Source: Paracoccus seriniphilus (GTDB lineage Bacteria; Pseudomonadota; Alphaproteobacteria; Rhodobacterales; Rhodobacteraceae). From it: DNA of 64,000 nucleotides. Within the stretch, counting starts at the first letter, position 1, and the number at the start of each line of letters is the position of its first letter. The notes under the pieces are model-generated. The model saw only the letters and a list, made by a program, of their open reading frames with translations. It was not told the origin of the DNA and searched no databases. Below are positions 9,442 to 17,829 of this stretch, piece after piece. The stretch lies in the NCBI RefSeq assembly GCF_028553745.1, contig NZ_CP067129.1, positions 1,842,501 through 1,906,500 on the forward strand, read 5' to 3'. The position numbers and the translations under genes are program-made.

Positions 9442-9801
9442 ATGAAGCACAGTGTTGATGTCCATGTTGGTAAACGTATCCGCCATCGCCGGTGGATGAT
9501 CGGAATGACCCAACAACAGCTTGCCGACAAGGTCGGTATCAAGTTTCAGCAGATTCAGAAATACGAAACCGGCATGAATCGTGTTTCCGCGTCACGCTTG
9601 TGGGACATTGCCCGTGCCGTGGACGTCCCTGTCAGCTTCTTCTTCGAGGGCCTGCACGAAGGCGAGATGCCGACATCGGTCGAAGGCGATATCCTTGCGG
9701 ACAAGGAAGCTTTGCAACTGGTGCGTGCCTATTATGCCATGCCCGAGGCGCAGCGCCGTCAGATCTTTGAACTGGCGCGGGTGTTGTCCGACGCAGCCTG
9801 A
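9442..9801 (+). CDS. XRE-family helix-turn-helix regulator
   Basis: A 119-residue cytoplasmic DNA-binding protein. The XRE helix-turn-helix covers about residues 9-65, with GKRIRHRRWMIGMTQQQLAD and the recognition helix FQQIQKYETGMNRVS. The C-terminal half is helical and acidic and resembles the dimerisation tail of many alphaproteobacterial XRE proteins; no ligand domain is present. AGAGG lies 7 bases before the ATG. It is monocistronic, with a hairpin just after the stop. Targets are unknown; control of its own promoter or of the divergent oxidoreductase is possible but only inferred from position. Confidence 0.88.
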   Translation: MKHSVDVHVGKRIRHRRWMIGMTQQQLADKVGIKFQQIQKYETGMNRVSASRLWDIARAVDVPVSFFFEGLHEGEMPTSVEGDILADKEALQLVRAYYAMPEAQRRQIFELARVLSDAA

Positions 9802-9807
9802 AAGGCG

Positions 9808-9829
9808 GGCGGGCCATGACTGGCCCGCT
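9808..9829 (+). terminator. Intrinsic terminator after XRE gene
   Basis: GCGGGCC and its complement around a six-base ATGACT loop, beginning a few bases after the stop codon. The tail TGTTCCCC has few T residues, so termination may be leaky. Confidence 0.6.
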
Positions 9830-9992
9830 GTTCCCCATCACTCCCCCTGCCCTGTCATCCCCATGATATGTGGCCGTGTTTCCATGTCGAATCAGGGTCG
9901 GATCCACAAATCCGGAAAGCTGACCTCTGGCGGCGCGGCGCAGCAACGGATAGACCCGCGACAAGATCATTTTTCGCAGGTTTGGGACAGTG

Positions 9993-10799
9993 ATGCAGGA
10001 TGCACAGCAGATCATCGACACCGCACATGAGATGGCGGATGCCGCCAGGCAGGCGATTCTTCCGCTGTTTCGCAGCCAAAGCATCATCACGGAAAACAAG
10101 CGCCCCAGCGATTTCGACCCGGTCACCCAGGCCGATCGGGCCGCCGAGCAGGCCATGCGCGAGGTTCTGGCCCGTCGTCGCCCTCAGGACGCGATACTGG
10201 GCGAGGAATTCGGCCATAGACCCGGCACCAGCGGGCTGACATGGATCCTTGACCCGATCGACGGGACCCGCGCCTTCATTTGCGGTGCAACCAGTTGGGG
10301 CGTTCTGATCGGGCTCAGCGATGGTTCGACCATCCGATATGGCATGATCGACCAACCCTATATCGAGGAACGCTTTGAAGGCGGGCTGGGGCTTGCTCGG
10401 CTTACGACGCGGGCCGGACAGCAGAATCTTGCGACACGCCCGAACAGTGACCTGTCGCGGGCGACCCTGCTGACAACCTTTCCGGAACTGGGCACGCAAC
10501 AGGAAGCTGCCGCCTTCCGCCGGGTGGCCGATCAGGCGCAGCTGACGCGCTATGGGCTGGATTGCTACGCCTATGCGCTCCTGGCGCTGGGGCATGTCGA
10601 TCTGGTGATCGAGGCCGGATTGCAGAGTTACGACATCGCAGGTCCGCTGGCCGTCGTCGAAGCGGCGGGCGGGATTGTCACGGACTGGGCCGGTGGCCCG
10701 GCGACCGAGGGCGGACAGGTGATTGCGGCGGCAAGCCCGGAATTGCACCGGGCCGCGCTGGCGCTATTGTCAGGTCAGCACGGCGGCATGACGGCATAG
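9993..10799 (+). CDS. hisN: Histidinol-phosphatase, inositol-monophosphatase fold
   Basis: Dephosphorylates L-histidinol phosphate, the step before HisD in histidine synthesis. The 268-residue protein has the IMPase metal motifs in order: GEEFG at 70-74, LDPIDGT ending at 92, and the late QSYDIAGPLAVVEAAGG containing D214. In alphaproteobacteria this group supplies the histidinol phosphatase. A generic inositol-phosphatase is the alternative. The ATG lies 5 bases after GGGA; a GTG codon directly before it is less well placed. It forms a short plus-strand run with mgtE, 61 bases downstream. Confidence 0.87.
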   Translation: MQDAQQIIDTAHEMADAARQAILPLFRSQSIITENKRPSDFDPVTQADRAAEQAMREVLARRRPQDAILGEEFGHRPGTSGLTWILDPIDGTRAFICGATSWGVLIGLSDGSTIRYGMIDQPYIEERFEGGLGLARLTTRAGQQNLATRPNSDLSRATLLTTFPELGTQQEAAAFRRVADQAQLTRYGLDCYAYALLALGHVDLVIEAGLQSYDIAGPLAVVEAAGGIVTDWAGGPATEGGQVIAAASPELHRAALALLSGQHGGMTA

Positions 10800-10860
10800 C
10801 AACACACCGAAGAACAGGCATATTCCGCAGCATAATACCGCAAGACGGACAGGAGGGCGC

Positions 10861-12279
10861 ATGGCCGATCAGCAGGACCCCCGAAACGACGACAAGAAGA
10901 TCGTGAACATGTCCGATTCCGAACGCGAAGAGGATGAGTTCCTGCCCCGGCGCGAGTTGCTTGACCAGATCGACGAAGCCATCGAAGCCGAGGACACCGA
11001 ACGGCTGAACGCGCTGCTAGAGCCGATGCACGCGGCCGATATCGCCGATATCATAGAACAGTTGCACGGCTCCGAGCGAACCGCATTCCTGCAGCTTTAT
11101 TCCGACAGGATCGATGGCGAGATCCTCTCTGAAATCGACGAGGCGATTCGCGAAGAGGTCCTGGAATTCCTGCCCCGCGATGTCCTTGCCGACGCCGTGC
11201 GGGAAATGGACAGCGACGACGTCGTAGACCTGATCGAGGATCTGGACGAGCCCGAACGTGCAGAGATCCTTGCCGCGCTGGACGACAGTGATCGTGCCGC
11301 CGTCCAGCAGTCTCTGGCCTATCCCGAACATTCGGCCGGCCGCCTGATGCAATCGGAGACCGTCACCGCGCCCGAACATTGGTCGGTGGGCGAGACGATC
11401 GACTTCCTGCGCTCCGAGGACTGGCTGCCCGAACAGTTCTATCACATCATTCTGGTCGATCCGCGCCGCCATCCGATCGGCTACGTGGCCCTGGGCCGCC
11501 TGCTGGCATCGCGACGCGAGGTTCCGCTGAAAGATCTGTGCGAAGACAGCTTTCGCACCGTCAGCGCCTATGCCGAAGAGGGCGATGTTGCCTATGCCTT
11601 CAACCAGTATCACCTGATCTCGGCGCCGGTCGTGGATGCCGATGATCGTCTGGTCGGCGTGATCACCATCGATGACGCCATGTATGTTCTGGACGAGGAG
11701 CATGAGGAAGACATCCTGCGCCTGGCCGGCGTCGGCGAGGATTCCGCCATCACCGATACCGCGCTGGAAACCATGCGCCAGCGCCTGCCATGGCTGATGG
11801 TCAATCTGGTGACGGCCATCCTGGCCTCGCTGGTGATCGCTGTCTTCGAAACGACCATTCAGCAGATCGTGGCCCTGGCGGTCCTGATGCCCATCGTCGC
11901 CTCGATGGGGGGCAATGCCGGAACCCAGACGCTGACCGTCGCGGTGCGCGCATTGGCCACCAAGAGTCTGACCGGCAGCAATGTCTGGCGGGTCGTCAAA
12001 CGTGAAGCCATTGTCGGGCTGATGAACGGGCTGGCCTTTGCCATCGTCATGAGTGTCGTGGCCTGGTTCTGGTTTGACGGCGTGTCACTGGGTGCAGTCA
12101 TCGGCATCGCCATGATCGTCAATCTGACCGTGGCCGCGCTTGCAGGCATATTGATTCCGCTGGCAATGGAAAAGGCTGGCGCCGATCCTGCGCTTGCCTC
12201 GGGAACATTCGTGACGACGGTTACGGATGTGGTCGGCTTCTTCGCCTTTCTGGGCCTGGCATCGGCGGTGCTAAAATGA
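10861..12279 (+). CDS. mgtE: MgtE magnesium transporter
   Basis: A 472-residue Mg2+ channel. The order is an acidic N-terminal superhelical domain (about 35-155), two CBS domains (about 160-285) that sense cytosolic Mg2+, a connecting helix and five transmembrane helices from about 315. Pore residues are visible in MPIVASMGGNAGTQ and in the final SGTFVTTVTDVVGF. GGAGGG precedes the ATG. The stop overlaps the next start as ATGA, so fthC is translationally coupled. The 61-base leader is too short for the Mg2+ riboswitches known elsewhere. Confidence 0.95.
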   Translation: MADQQDPRNDDKKIVNMSDSEREEDEFLPRRELLDQIDEAIEAEDTERLNALLEPMHAADIADIIEQLHGSERTAFLQLYSDRIDGEILSEIDEAIREEVLEFLPRDVLADAVREMDSDDVVDLIEDLDEPERAEILAALDDSDRAAVQQSLAYPEHSAGRLMQSETVTAPEHWSVGETIDFLRSEDWLPEQFYHIILVDPRRHPIGYVALGRLLASRREVPLKDLCEDSFRTVSAYAEEGDVAYAFNQYHLISAPVVDADDRLVGVITIDDAMYVLDEEHEEDILRLAGVGEDSAITDTALETMRQRLPWLMVNLVTAILASLVIAVFETTIQQIVALAVLMPIVASMGGNAGTQTLTVAVRALATKSLTGSNVWRVVKREAIVGLMNGLAFAIVMSVVAWFWFDGVSLGAVIGIAMIVNLTVAALAGILIPLAMEKAGADPALASGTFVTTVTDVVGFFAFLGLASAVLK

Positions 12280-12824
12280 GCGCCGCGGCCAAATCCGAAC
12301 TGCGCAAGCAGGCCCTCGAGCAGCGTCTGCGTCTTGGCGGGGACCAACAGGCCCTGCATCACCGGTTGGTTCATGCCCTGCAGCCCCATGCCGGACAGAT
12401 TCTGGCCGGATATTGGCCCATGCGGGGCGAGGCCGATCCGCGCGGGGCCATGGCACAGCATGACGGTGCGACCTGCCTGCCGGTCGTGACCGGACAAGGC
12501 ATGCCGCTGATCTTTCGGCGCTGGTCAGGAGGAGAACTGGAAAGCGGACCTTTCGGAACCTCGCACCCGCCGGAATCGGCCGGCGTTCTTGTGCCACAGG
12601 TGCTGATTGTTCCACTTGCCGGCTTTGACAGGCGGGGAAACCGTATCGGTTACGGTGGTGGCTTTTATGACCGGACATTGGAGCAACTGCGCAGCAATTC
12701 CAATGCTGCGGCAATCGGTCTGGCTTTTTCGACCCAGGAACTGCCGCGGATACCAGCCGAATCCTTCGACCAGCCTCTGGACCTGATTGTCACTGATCAG
12801 GAGATCATTCGACCTTCAAGATGA
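12276..12824 (+). CDS. fthC: 5-formyltetrahydrofolate cyclo-ligase
   Basis: Converts 5-formyltetrahydrofolate to 5,10-methenyltetrahydrofolate with ATP, clearing an inhibitory folate. The 182-residue protein shows the family signature PLAGFDRRGNRIGYGGGFYD near residues 113-132 and an N-terminal Arg/Lys segment. It overlaps mgtE by four bases. The following 449 bases have no gene but strong hairpins; in gammaproteobacteria the 6S RNA gene adjoins this gene (ygfA), so a structured RNA here was considered. Confidence 0.92.
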   Translation: MSAAAKSELRKQALEQRLRLGGDQQALHHRLVHALQPHAGQILAGYWPMRGEADPRGAMAQHDGATCLPVVTGQGMPLIFRRWSGGELESGPFGTSHPPESAGVLVPQVLIVPLAGFDRRGNRIGYGGGFYDRTLEQLRSNSNAAAIGLAFSTQELPRIPAESFDQPLDLIVTDQEIIRPSR

Positions 12825-12918
12825 ACCGGGGCCAAGTTTGGCGGCAATGCCATGGCCATGCGCCATCTGCGGGCAGAGAGCTTTTCCGATCAGCAGACCG
12901 GCGTCGGAAGATACTGGC

Positions 12919-12944
12919 CTTCGTGAAAGGGTATTTTCGCGAAG
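12919..12944 (+). other. Hairpin downstream of fthC
   Basis: CTTCGTGAAA pairs with TTTCGCGAAG with one G-U pair around a six-base loop. There is no T-run after it; the following bases are purine-rich. It could end or protect the mgtE-fthC transcript or be part of a structured RNA. Confidence 0.5.
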
Positions 12945-12950
12945 AAGAAG

Positions 12951-13085
12951 ACGCAGGGGCTGTCCCGACCAGACGTTACTCATGCCGTGGCCACATGGAG
13001 GGCCAGAGAGCATCCGGCGCCGGCCCGCTTCCAGGAGGCAACTCCTCCCAGGAAACTTGCCGGTGATTCGCGCTCCCCTGTGCGT
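12951..13085 (+). ncRNA. Possible structured RNA downstream of fthC
   Basis: ACGC-AGGGG at the left end can pair with CCCCT-GT-GCGT at the right end with a two-base bulge, closing a domain of 135 bases. Inside are GGGCC/GGCCC and AGGAG/CTCCT stems. A long closing stem with inner helices next to fthC recalls 6S RNA, but I cannot match conserved 6S bases, and no promoter is clear. GC-rich DNA forms such pairs by chance, so confidence is low. Confidence 0.2.
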
Positions 13086-13273
13086 TCGACCGCAGCAGAT
13101 ATGATCGTCGAAAATTGTTGCGCGCAGCGGGCCGGGTAGCGGCGAAAAATTGCGCCTGCAACGCCACGGCTTTTCAAAAGAACCTCCCCTTGCCAAAGGC
13201 ACCGATGCTGGTGTTCTGAGACCATCTCAAGGACAATTCATCAGGAATTTCGCAAATACGGGAGGAGATCGGG

Positions 13274-14320
13274 ATGGGCCTGACACTGACAGATCTGGAG
13301 GCTCCGGAGGGCTATGAGCGGCTGATCGAAGCCAGAGACCCTCAGGTTGGGCTGCACGCGCTGATCTGCCTGCACTCGACGGTTCTGGGCCCCGCGGCGG
13401 GCGGATGCCGCATGTGGGCATATGGCACCGAGGCAGAAGCGATTGACGACGTGACGCGGCTTGCCAAGGGCATGACCTACAAGAACGCCATGGCGGATCT
13501 GGGGCTTGGCGGCGGAAAATCGGTGATCATCGGCGATGCAAAACGCAACAAGACACCTGAATTGATGCGTGCCTTCGGCCGTGCGGTGCAGGCGCTGTAC
13601 GGACGCTATTATACCGCCGAGGACGTCGGCATATCACCTCGGGACATGGCACATGCAGCCGAGGAAACCCGCTATGCTGTCGGACTGTCGAAAGCCTCGG
13701 GCGATCCGTCTCCCTGGACGGCGGAGGGTGTGTTCCGCTGCCTGAAACTGGGCGCGCAGGATACTTTTGGCAGCGATGATCTGAACGGGCTCCGGGTTCT
13801 AGTTCAGGGGCTGGGGCATGTTGGTCTGTCGCTGGCAGAAAAGCTGCACGTTGCAGGAGCAAGTCTGATCGTGACCGATATCGCCCAAACAGCGCTGCAG
13901 GAGGCTCGCGACCGGTTGGATGCCGAGATTTGCGCGCCGGAGGCAGTCTTTGACCAGCAGATGGATATCTTTGCTCCCTGTGCTCTTGGCGGTGTACTGA
14001 CTCCGGAGCATGTAGCCCGGCTTTCGGCCAGACTGGTCTGTGGCGCGGCCAACAATCAGCTGGCCACACCTGAGGTTGCGCAGGATCTGATGGCGCGCGA
14101 AATCACCTATCTTCCCGATTATGTGGTCAATGCAGGTGGGATCATCAGCGTCGCCAGCGAAATCCACGGCACCGGGGATGCATGGCGTCGAGCCAGACTG
14201 GACGGAATCGCGGATCGTGTGGCGCAAATGCTTTCCACCGCGCGCGAGCAAGGCCGTAGCACCACTGTGATCGCCGATGAAATGGTAGAATCGATGCTGG
14301 CACGGAGCAGGTCAGCCTAG
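13274..14320 (+). CDS. Leucine/valine/phenylalanine-type amino acid dehydrogenase
   Basis: A 348-residue NAD-dependent dehydrogenase of the Glu/Leu/Phe/Val family, which reversibly deaminates a branched-chain or aromatic amino acid to its keto acid. The substrate domain shows K70 in MTYKNA and the catalytic lysine K82 in GGGKSV; TAEDVG follows. The Rossmann motif QGLGHVG is near residue 180. Length fits leucine dehydrogenase rather than the larger glutamate enzymes, though phenylalanine dehydrogenase is not excluded. GGGAGGAG precedes the ATG. It is a single gene ended by a strong hairpin and convergent with aroB. Confidence 0.87.
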   Translation: MGLTLTDLEAPEGYERLIEARDPQVGLHALICLHSTVLGPAAGGCRMWAYGTEAEAIDDVTRLAKGMTYKNAMADLGLGGGKSVIIGDAKRNKTPELMRAFGRAVQALYGRYYTAEDVGISPRDMAHAAEETRYAVGLSKASGDPSPWTAEGVFRCLKLGAQDTFGSDDLNGLRVLVQGLGHVGLSLAEKLHVAGASLIVTDIAQTALQEARDRLDAEICAPEAVFDQQMDIFAPCALGGVLTPEHVARLSARLVCGAANNQLATPEVAQDLMAREITYLPDYVVNAGGIISVASEIHGTGDAWRRARLDGIADRVAQMLSTAREQGRSTTVIADEMVESMLARSRSA

Positions 14321-14349
14321 GTGCGCCGCGAGGGATGGCAACGCCATCC

Positions 14350-14384
14350 AGCCTTGAGGTCCCTTCGATGGGGGCCTCAAGGCT
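14350..14384. terminator. Strong hairpin between convergent genes
   Basis: AGCCTTGAGG pairs with CCTCAAGGCT, with extra CCC/GGG pairing above it around TTCGAT. It serves the dehydrogenase gene and probably aroB on the other strand. No long T-run follows. Confidence 0.75.
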
Positions 14385-14418
14385 TCCTGCCCCGGGACGG
14401 CACCGAAGTCGGTGGCCC

Positions 14419-15525
14419 TCAGCGTGCGTCGGCCAGAACCGCGACCAGAGCCGAACGTTCGACATCATCGCATACGAAAGCATTGCCGATTCCGCGTGCC
14501 AGAACAAAGCGCAACTGCCCGTCGACGACCTTCTTGTCCTGCGCCATCAGCCCGATCAGCGCCTGATCATCAGGCAGATCGCCGGGGATGTCGCTCAGCC
14601 GTGCGGGCATGCCCATCTGGGACAGATGCTCCAGCACCCGGCTGGGCGCTTCCTGACTGCACAACCCCATGCGCGCGGACAGATCGAATGCCAGTGCACA
14701 GCCAATCGCGACACCTTCCCCATGCAGCAGCCGGTCGGAATACCCCGTCGCGGCCTCCAGCGCATGTCCGAAGGTGTGGCCCAGATTGAGCAGCGCCCTT
14801 TCGCCCTGTTCGGTCTCGTCACGTGTCACGACACCCGCCTTCATCCGGACCGAATGGGCCACGGCTTCCTGTCGCAGCGCCAGGTCATCCTTCAGCGAAA
14901 CGGCATTTTCCTCTAGCCAGCCAAAGAACTTCTCATCCCCCAGCAGCCCGTATTTCATCACCTCGCCATAGCCGGCCCGGAAGTCACGCGGGGTCAGCGT
15001 ATCCAGTACCGCGATATCGGCGAGAACCAGCGAGGGCTGATGAAACGCCCCGATCAGGTTCTTGCCATGAGGGCTGTTGATGCCGGTCTTGCCACCAACG
15101 CTACTGTCCACCTGCGCCAGCAGCGATGTGGGGATCTGCACGAAACGCACGCCACGGCGCAAGATCGAGGCAGCAAATCCCACCAGATCGCCGATCACGC
15201 CACCGCCAAAGCCGATGACGATGTCACGCCGTTCGATCTTCTGTTCCAGCAGCCATTCAACCGTCCGCGTCAGATGGGACCAGCTTTTCGTGGCTTCACC
15301 GGCGGGCAGTGTCAGCGCCTGGGAGGCAATGCCTTCGCGGGCCAGCGCGGCCTGCAAACGCGCCAGATGCAGCCCCGCCACGGTCTCATCGGTGACGATC
15401 GCGACGCGCGGACGCGACAGCAACGGCGCGATTTCCGGCCCGGCGCGCTCGATCAATCCAGCGCCAATGCGGACATCATAGGCGCGCGCGCCCAGCGGGA
15501 CATGAATCGTGGTAGTATCTGTCAT
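14419..15525 (-). CDS. aroB: 3-dehydroquinate synthase
   Basis: Cyclises DAHP to 3-dehydroquinate in the shikimate pathway, using NAD+ and Zn2+. The 368-residue protein has the NAD motif GFGGGVIGDLVGF, the phosphate-binding run SLLAQVDSSVGGKTGIN, and zinc ligands in GYGEVMKYG, LNLGHTFGHALE and HGEGVAIG. A longer open frame extends upstream into aroK, but the ATG overlapping the aroK stop as ATGA gives the normal length. With aroK it forms a two-gene operon for early aromatic synthesis; aroA lies elsewhere in the window. Confidence 0.96.
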   Translation of the reverse strand: MTDTTTIHVPLGARAYDVRIGAGLIERAGPEIAPLLSRPRVAIVTDETVAGLHLARLQAALAREGIASQALTLPAGEATKSWSHLTRTVEWLLEQKIERRDIVIGFGGGVIGDLVGFAASILRRGVRFVQIPTSLLAQVDSSVGGKTGINSPHGKNLIGAFHQPSLVLADIAVLDTLTPRDFRAGYGEVMKYGLLGDEKFFGWLEENAVSLKDDLALRQEAVAHSVRMKAGVVTRDETEQGERALLNLGHTFGHALEAATGYSDRLLHGEGVAIGCALAFDLSARMGLCSQEAPSRVLEHLSQMGMPARLSDIPGDLPDDQALIGLMAQDKKVVDGQLRFVLARGIGNAFVCDDVERSALVAVLADAR

Positions 15526-16070
15526 TTCGGCTCCAGCAGATCGGGGTCGGCGGCACGGATTTCGGCGATCAGACGCGTGGCGGATGCTTCGACGCTGTCG
15601 CCACCTTGGGAGTGGAAGATCAGATCGGCCAGACCATAGACCGGATAGCGTTCCTCGATCAGCCTGGCCAATGTGCCCTTGGGATCGGCCGTTTTCAGCA
15701 ACGGCCGGGTGCTGCGTTGGCGAACGCGGTGCCACAGCGTCTCCAGATCGCAGTTCAACCAGACCGACAATCCCGAATCGGCAATCAGCTTGCGATTCTG
15801 CGGCCGCATCCAGGCACCACCACCCGTGGAAATGATTGCCGGCGGACCGGCCAGAATTCGCGACAGGACCTGCGTTTCGCGTCGTCGAAAGAACTCTTCT
15901 CCATCGCGGTCAAAGATTTCGCTGATCGTCATTGCCGCTGCCGCTTCGATTTCGGCGTCAATATCGGTAAAACGCACGCCATAGCGTCGCGCGATCTCTG
16001 ACCCGATCGCGGTTTTTCCCGCCCCCATCATCCCGATCAGAACGATATGACGCTTGAGCCGATGATTCAT
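15522..16070 (-). CDS. aroK: Shikimate kinase
   Basis: Phosphorylates shikimate at the 3-hydroxyl. The 182-residue NMP-kinase-like protein has the P-loop GMMGAGKT at 13-20, the substrate aspartate in TDIDAEIE, GEEFFRRRE and the STGGGAW loop. An AAGGAGGG ribosome site precedes the ATG. It is translationally coupled to aroB and divergent from the small membrane protein gene across about 125 bases. Confidence 0.95.
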   Translation of the reverse strand: MNHRLKRHIVLIGMMGAGKTAIGSEIARRYGVRFTDIDAEIEAAAAMTISEIFDRDGEEFFRRRETQVLSRILAGPPAIISTGGGAWMRPQNRKLIADSGLSVWLNCDLETLWHRVRQRSTRPLLKTADPKGTLARLIEERYPVYGLADLIFHSQGGDSVEASATRLIAEIRAADPDLLEPK

Positions 16071-16196
16071 CCGCGCCCTCCTTTATTCGGGTGACTGAAT
16101 GGCGTGATCTTTCGGCAATTGCCATATATATTCCAACTCAACCGGCGCCCGAGCCGCCGGAAAATGATGAAATCTAGGGCGAACGAGGCAATTTTC

Positions 16197-16334
16197 ATGC
16201 GGTTGATCAAGCTTCTGGTGGTATTGATTCTGGCTGGGCTCATCGGTCTGGTCGGATATGCCTATCTGGGTGACATGGAGCCGCTGCGGCAGGAAGTGCG
16301 CAGTCCCGTCGGCAATGAGGTGCCGGGTGACTGA
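16197..16334 (+). CDS. Small single-pass membrane protein
   Basis: A 45-residue protein: a short basic start MRLIKLL, one hydrophobic helix of about 20 residues, then a polar tail ending in PVGNEVPGD. GAGG lies 8 bases before the ATG. The stop lies within the first codons of the next gene (overlap GTGACTGA), so the two are translationally coupled. The function is not recognised. Its place before an exported protein and xerD looks like a conserved arrangement rather than chance, but that is inferred from coupling only. Confidence 0.7.
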   Translation: MRLIKLLVVLILAGLIGLVGYAYLGDMEPLRQEVRSPVGNEVPGD

Positions 16335-17829
16335 TAGATCCGCCCGGATCGGAACGGGACGAGGCCCTCTGCCATTCAGGCTGGGTCCGTCGCTGCTGGT
16401 AGTGGCCATATCCGCCTTTGCCGGGGCAGGATCAGCGCAGCAGCCGCTGTCGGCCAGCGATTGGCTGTCGGGCAGCGTGCGCGGACCGGCACGCGAAAGC
16501 TCGGCATGGCGACCGATACCGCGCCCATCGATGGAGCCCTCGACATTGCCCGTGGCCACAAGCGGCGCGGTCAGCCCGGTGCAGGTATCGCGTCTGGCCG
16601 ATGTCGATCGTGACGCCGCCGGAATCATCACCGCCAGCCGGGCCGGGCTGCCCGCCGGTTTGTGGGCAGGCAGCGATCCGGGCGAACTGGCCAGGCTGGT
16701 GCTGCAGACTCCCGCCCGTCTTCCTGCCATGTCAGACCTGCTGATCCGGATTCTCACAGCGCAGTTGACGCCCCCCGCCATCTCGCAGACCGATCAGCGG
16801 GGCAAACTGTTTCTGGCCCGCGCCGATCGCCTGCTGGACATGGGCGCGCTGACCCCGGCGGATCAGCTGTTGCTGTCCGCCGGCCCCGGTGATCCCGAGG
16901 TGTTCCGGCGTCTGTTCGACATCGCCCTGCTGACCGGCGAGGAAGGCCGCGCCTGTCACGAGATGGATGACACGCCCGGCGTCGCACCCAGCTTTTCGGC
17001 ACGCATCTTCTGCCTTGCGCAGACCGGCGATTGGGCCGCCGCGGCCATCAGCCTGCGCGGTGCCGAAACTCTGGGGCTTCTGAACGCTCAACAAAGCCTG
17101 TTGCTGACGCATTTCCTTGATGATGCCTTTGTCGATGGGGGCGAAAGCCTGACGCCTTCGGACAGGGTCACGCCCCTGGAATTTCGCATTCACGAGGCCA
17201 TTGGCCAGCCCCTGCCCACCGGGCCGCTGCCCATTGCCTTTGCGCATTCCGACCTGCGCATGAACAACGGCTGGAAGGCCCGGCTAGAGGCCGCCGAAAG
17301 GCTGGCGCGGGCCAATGCCATTCCGGCCTCCATCCTGCGCGGCATCTATACCGAACAGAAACCTGCCGCATCAGGAGGGGTCTGGGAACGCGCTGGCGTC
17401 ATGCGCACGCTCGAAGCCGCCATCGCGGCGGGAAATCCGCTGACCGCCCTGCCCCCTGCCTTTGAAGAGTTCCGGCGCAACGGCATGACCCATGTGCTGG
17501 CCGCGATGGTGGCCGAGGATATGCCCGCGGATGGCACCGGCGAGGCGGGCGACATGGCGATCTGGCTGCGTCAATGGCAAGGCCTGCCGGTTCCACGGCC
17601 CGTCGATATCCCAGACGAATTGGCCAGCGACCAGCAATCCACCCCTCCCGAACGCCAGGGAGAAGCCTTGCTGCAGGCCATGAGCGATATCGACGCCGGC
17701 ATGGATGGCGATCTGCTGCGGGCAGGCAAGGGATTGGCGATGCTGCGCGCCCTGGGCTTGCAGAAGGATGCCACTCTGGCGGCAACCCAATTGGCTCTGT
17801 TGCCCCGGTTCACGGAGGCACCGAAATGA
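16327..17829 (+). CDS. Exported protein of unknown function
   Basis: A 500-residue protein starting at GTG, 6 bases after GAGG. Residues up to about 39 form a signal peptide with a basic start, a hydrophobic core and a likely cut after AGAGSA. The mature part is Ala/Leu-rich and mostly helical, resembling a superhelical repeat scaffold; two cysteines near the middle (AC-HEM and IFC-LAQ) could form a disulphide. No catalytic motif is recognised. The gene overlaps the small membrane protein gene by 8 bases and xerD by 4, so all three are translated together. A periplasmic binding or assembly role is only a guess. Confidence 0.8.
   Translation: MTDRSARIGTGRGPLPFRLGPSLLVVAISAFAGAGSAQQPLSASDWLSGSVRGPARESSAWRPIPRPSMEPSTLPVATSGAVSPVQVSRLADVDRDAAGIITASRAGLPAGLWAGSDPGELARLVLQTPARLPAMSDLLIRILTAQLTPPAISQTDQRGKLFLARADRLLDMGALTPADQLLLSAGPGDPEVFRRLFDIALLTGEEGRACHEMDDTPGVAPSFSARIFCLAQTGDWAAAAISLRGAETLGLLNAQQSLLLTHFLDDAFVDGGESLTPSDRVTPLEFRIHEAIGQPLPTGPLPIAFAHSDLRMNNGWKARLEAAERLARANAIPASILRGIYTEQKPAASGGVWERAGVMRTLEAAIAAGNPLTALPPAFEEFRRNGMTHVLAAMVAEDMPADGTGEAGDMAIWLRQWQGLPVPRPVDIPDELASDQQSTPPERQGEALLQAMSDIDAGMDGDLLRAGKGLAMLRALGLQKDATLAATQLALLPRFTEAPK

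Larger units (their letters stand above)
12825..13273. other. Gene-free 449-base region with hairpins
   Basis: No reading frame here has a good ribosome site or a family-like product. It contains a strong hairpin near its start, a longer candidate fold in the middle, and a plain stretch leading to the GGGAGGAG ribosome site of the leucine dehydrogenase gene. The promoter of that gene must lie in the last 180 bases, but no clear -35/-10 pair stands out. Confidence 0.6.

Noticed and set aside
10800..10860. Mg2+ riboswitch before mgtE
   Set aside because: Only 61 bases are available and they do not fold into the known architectures.
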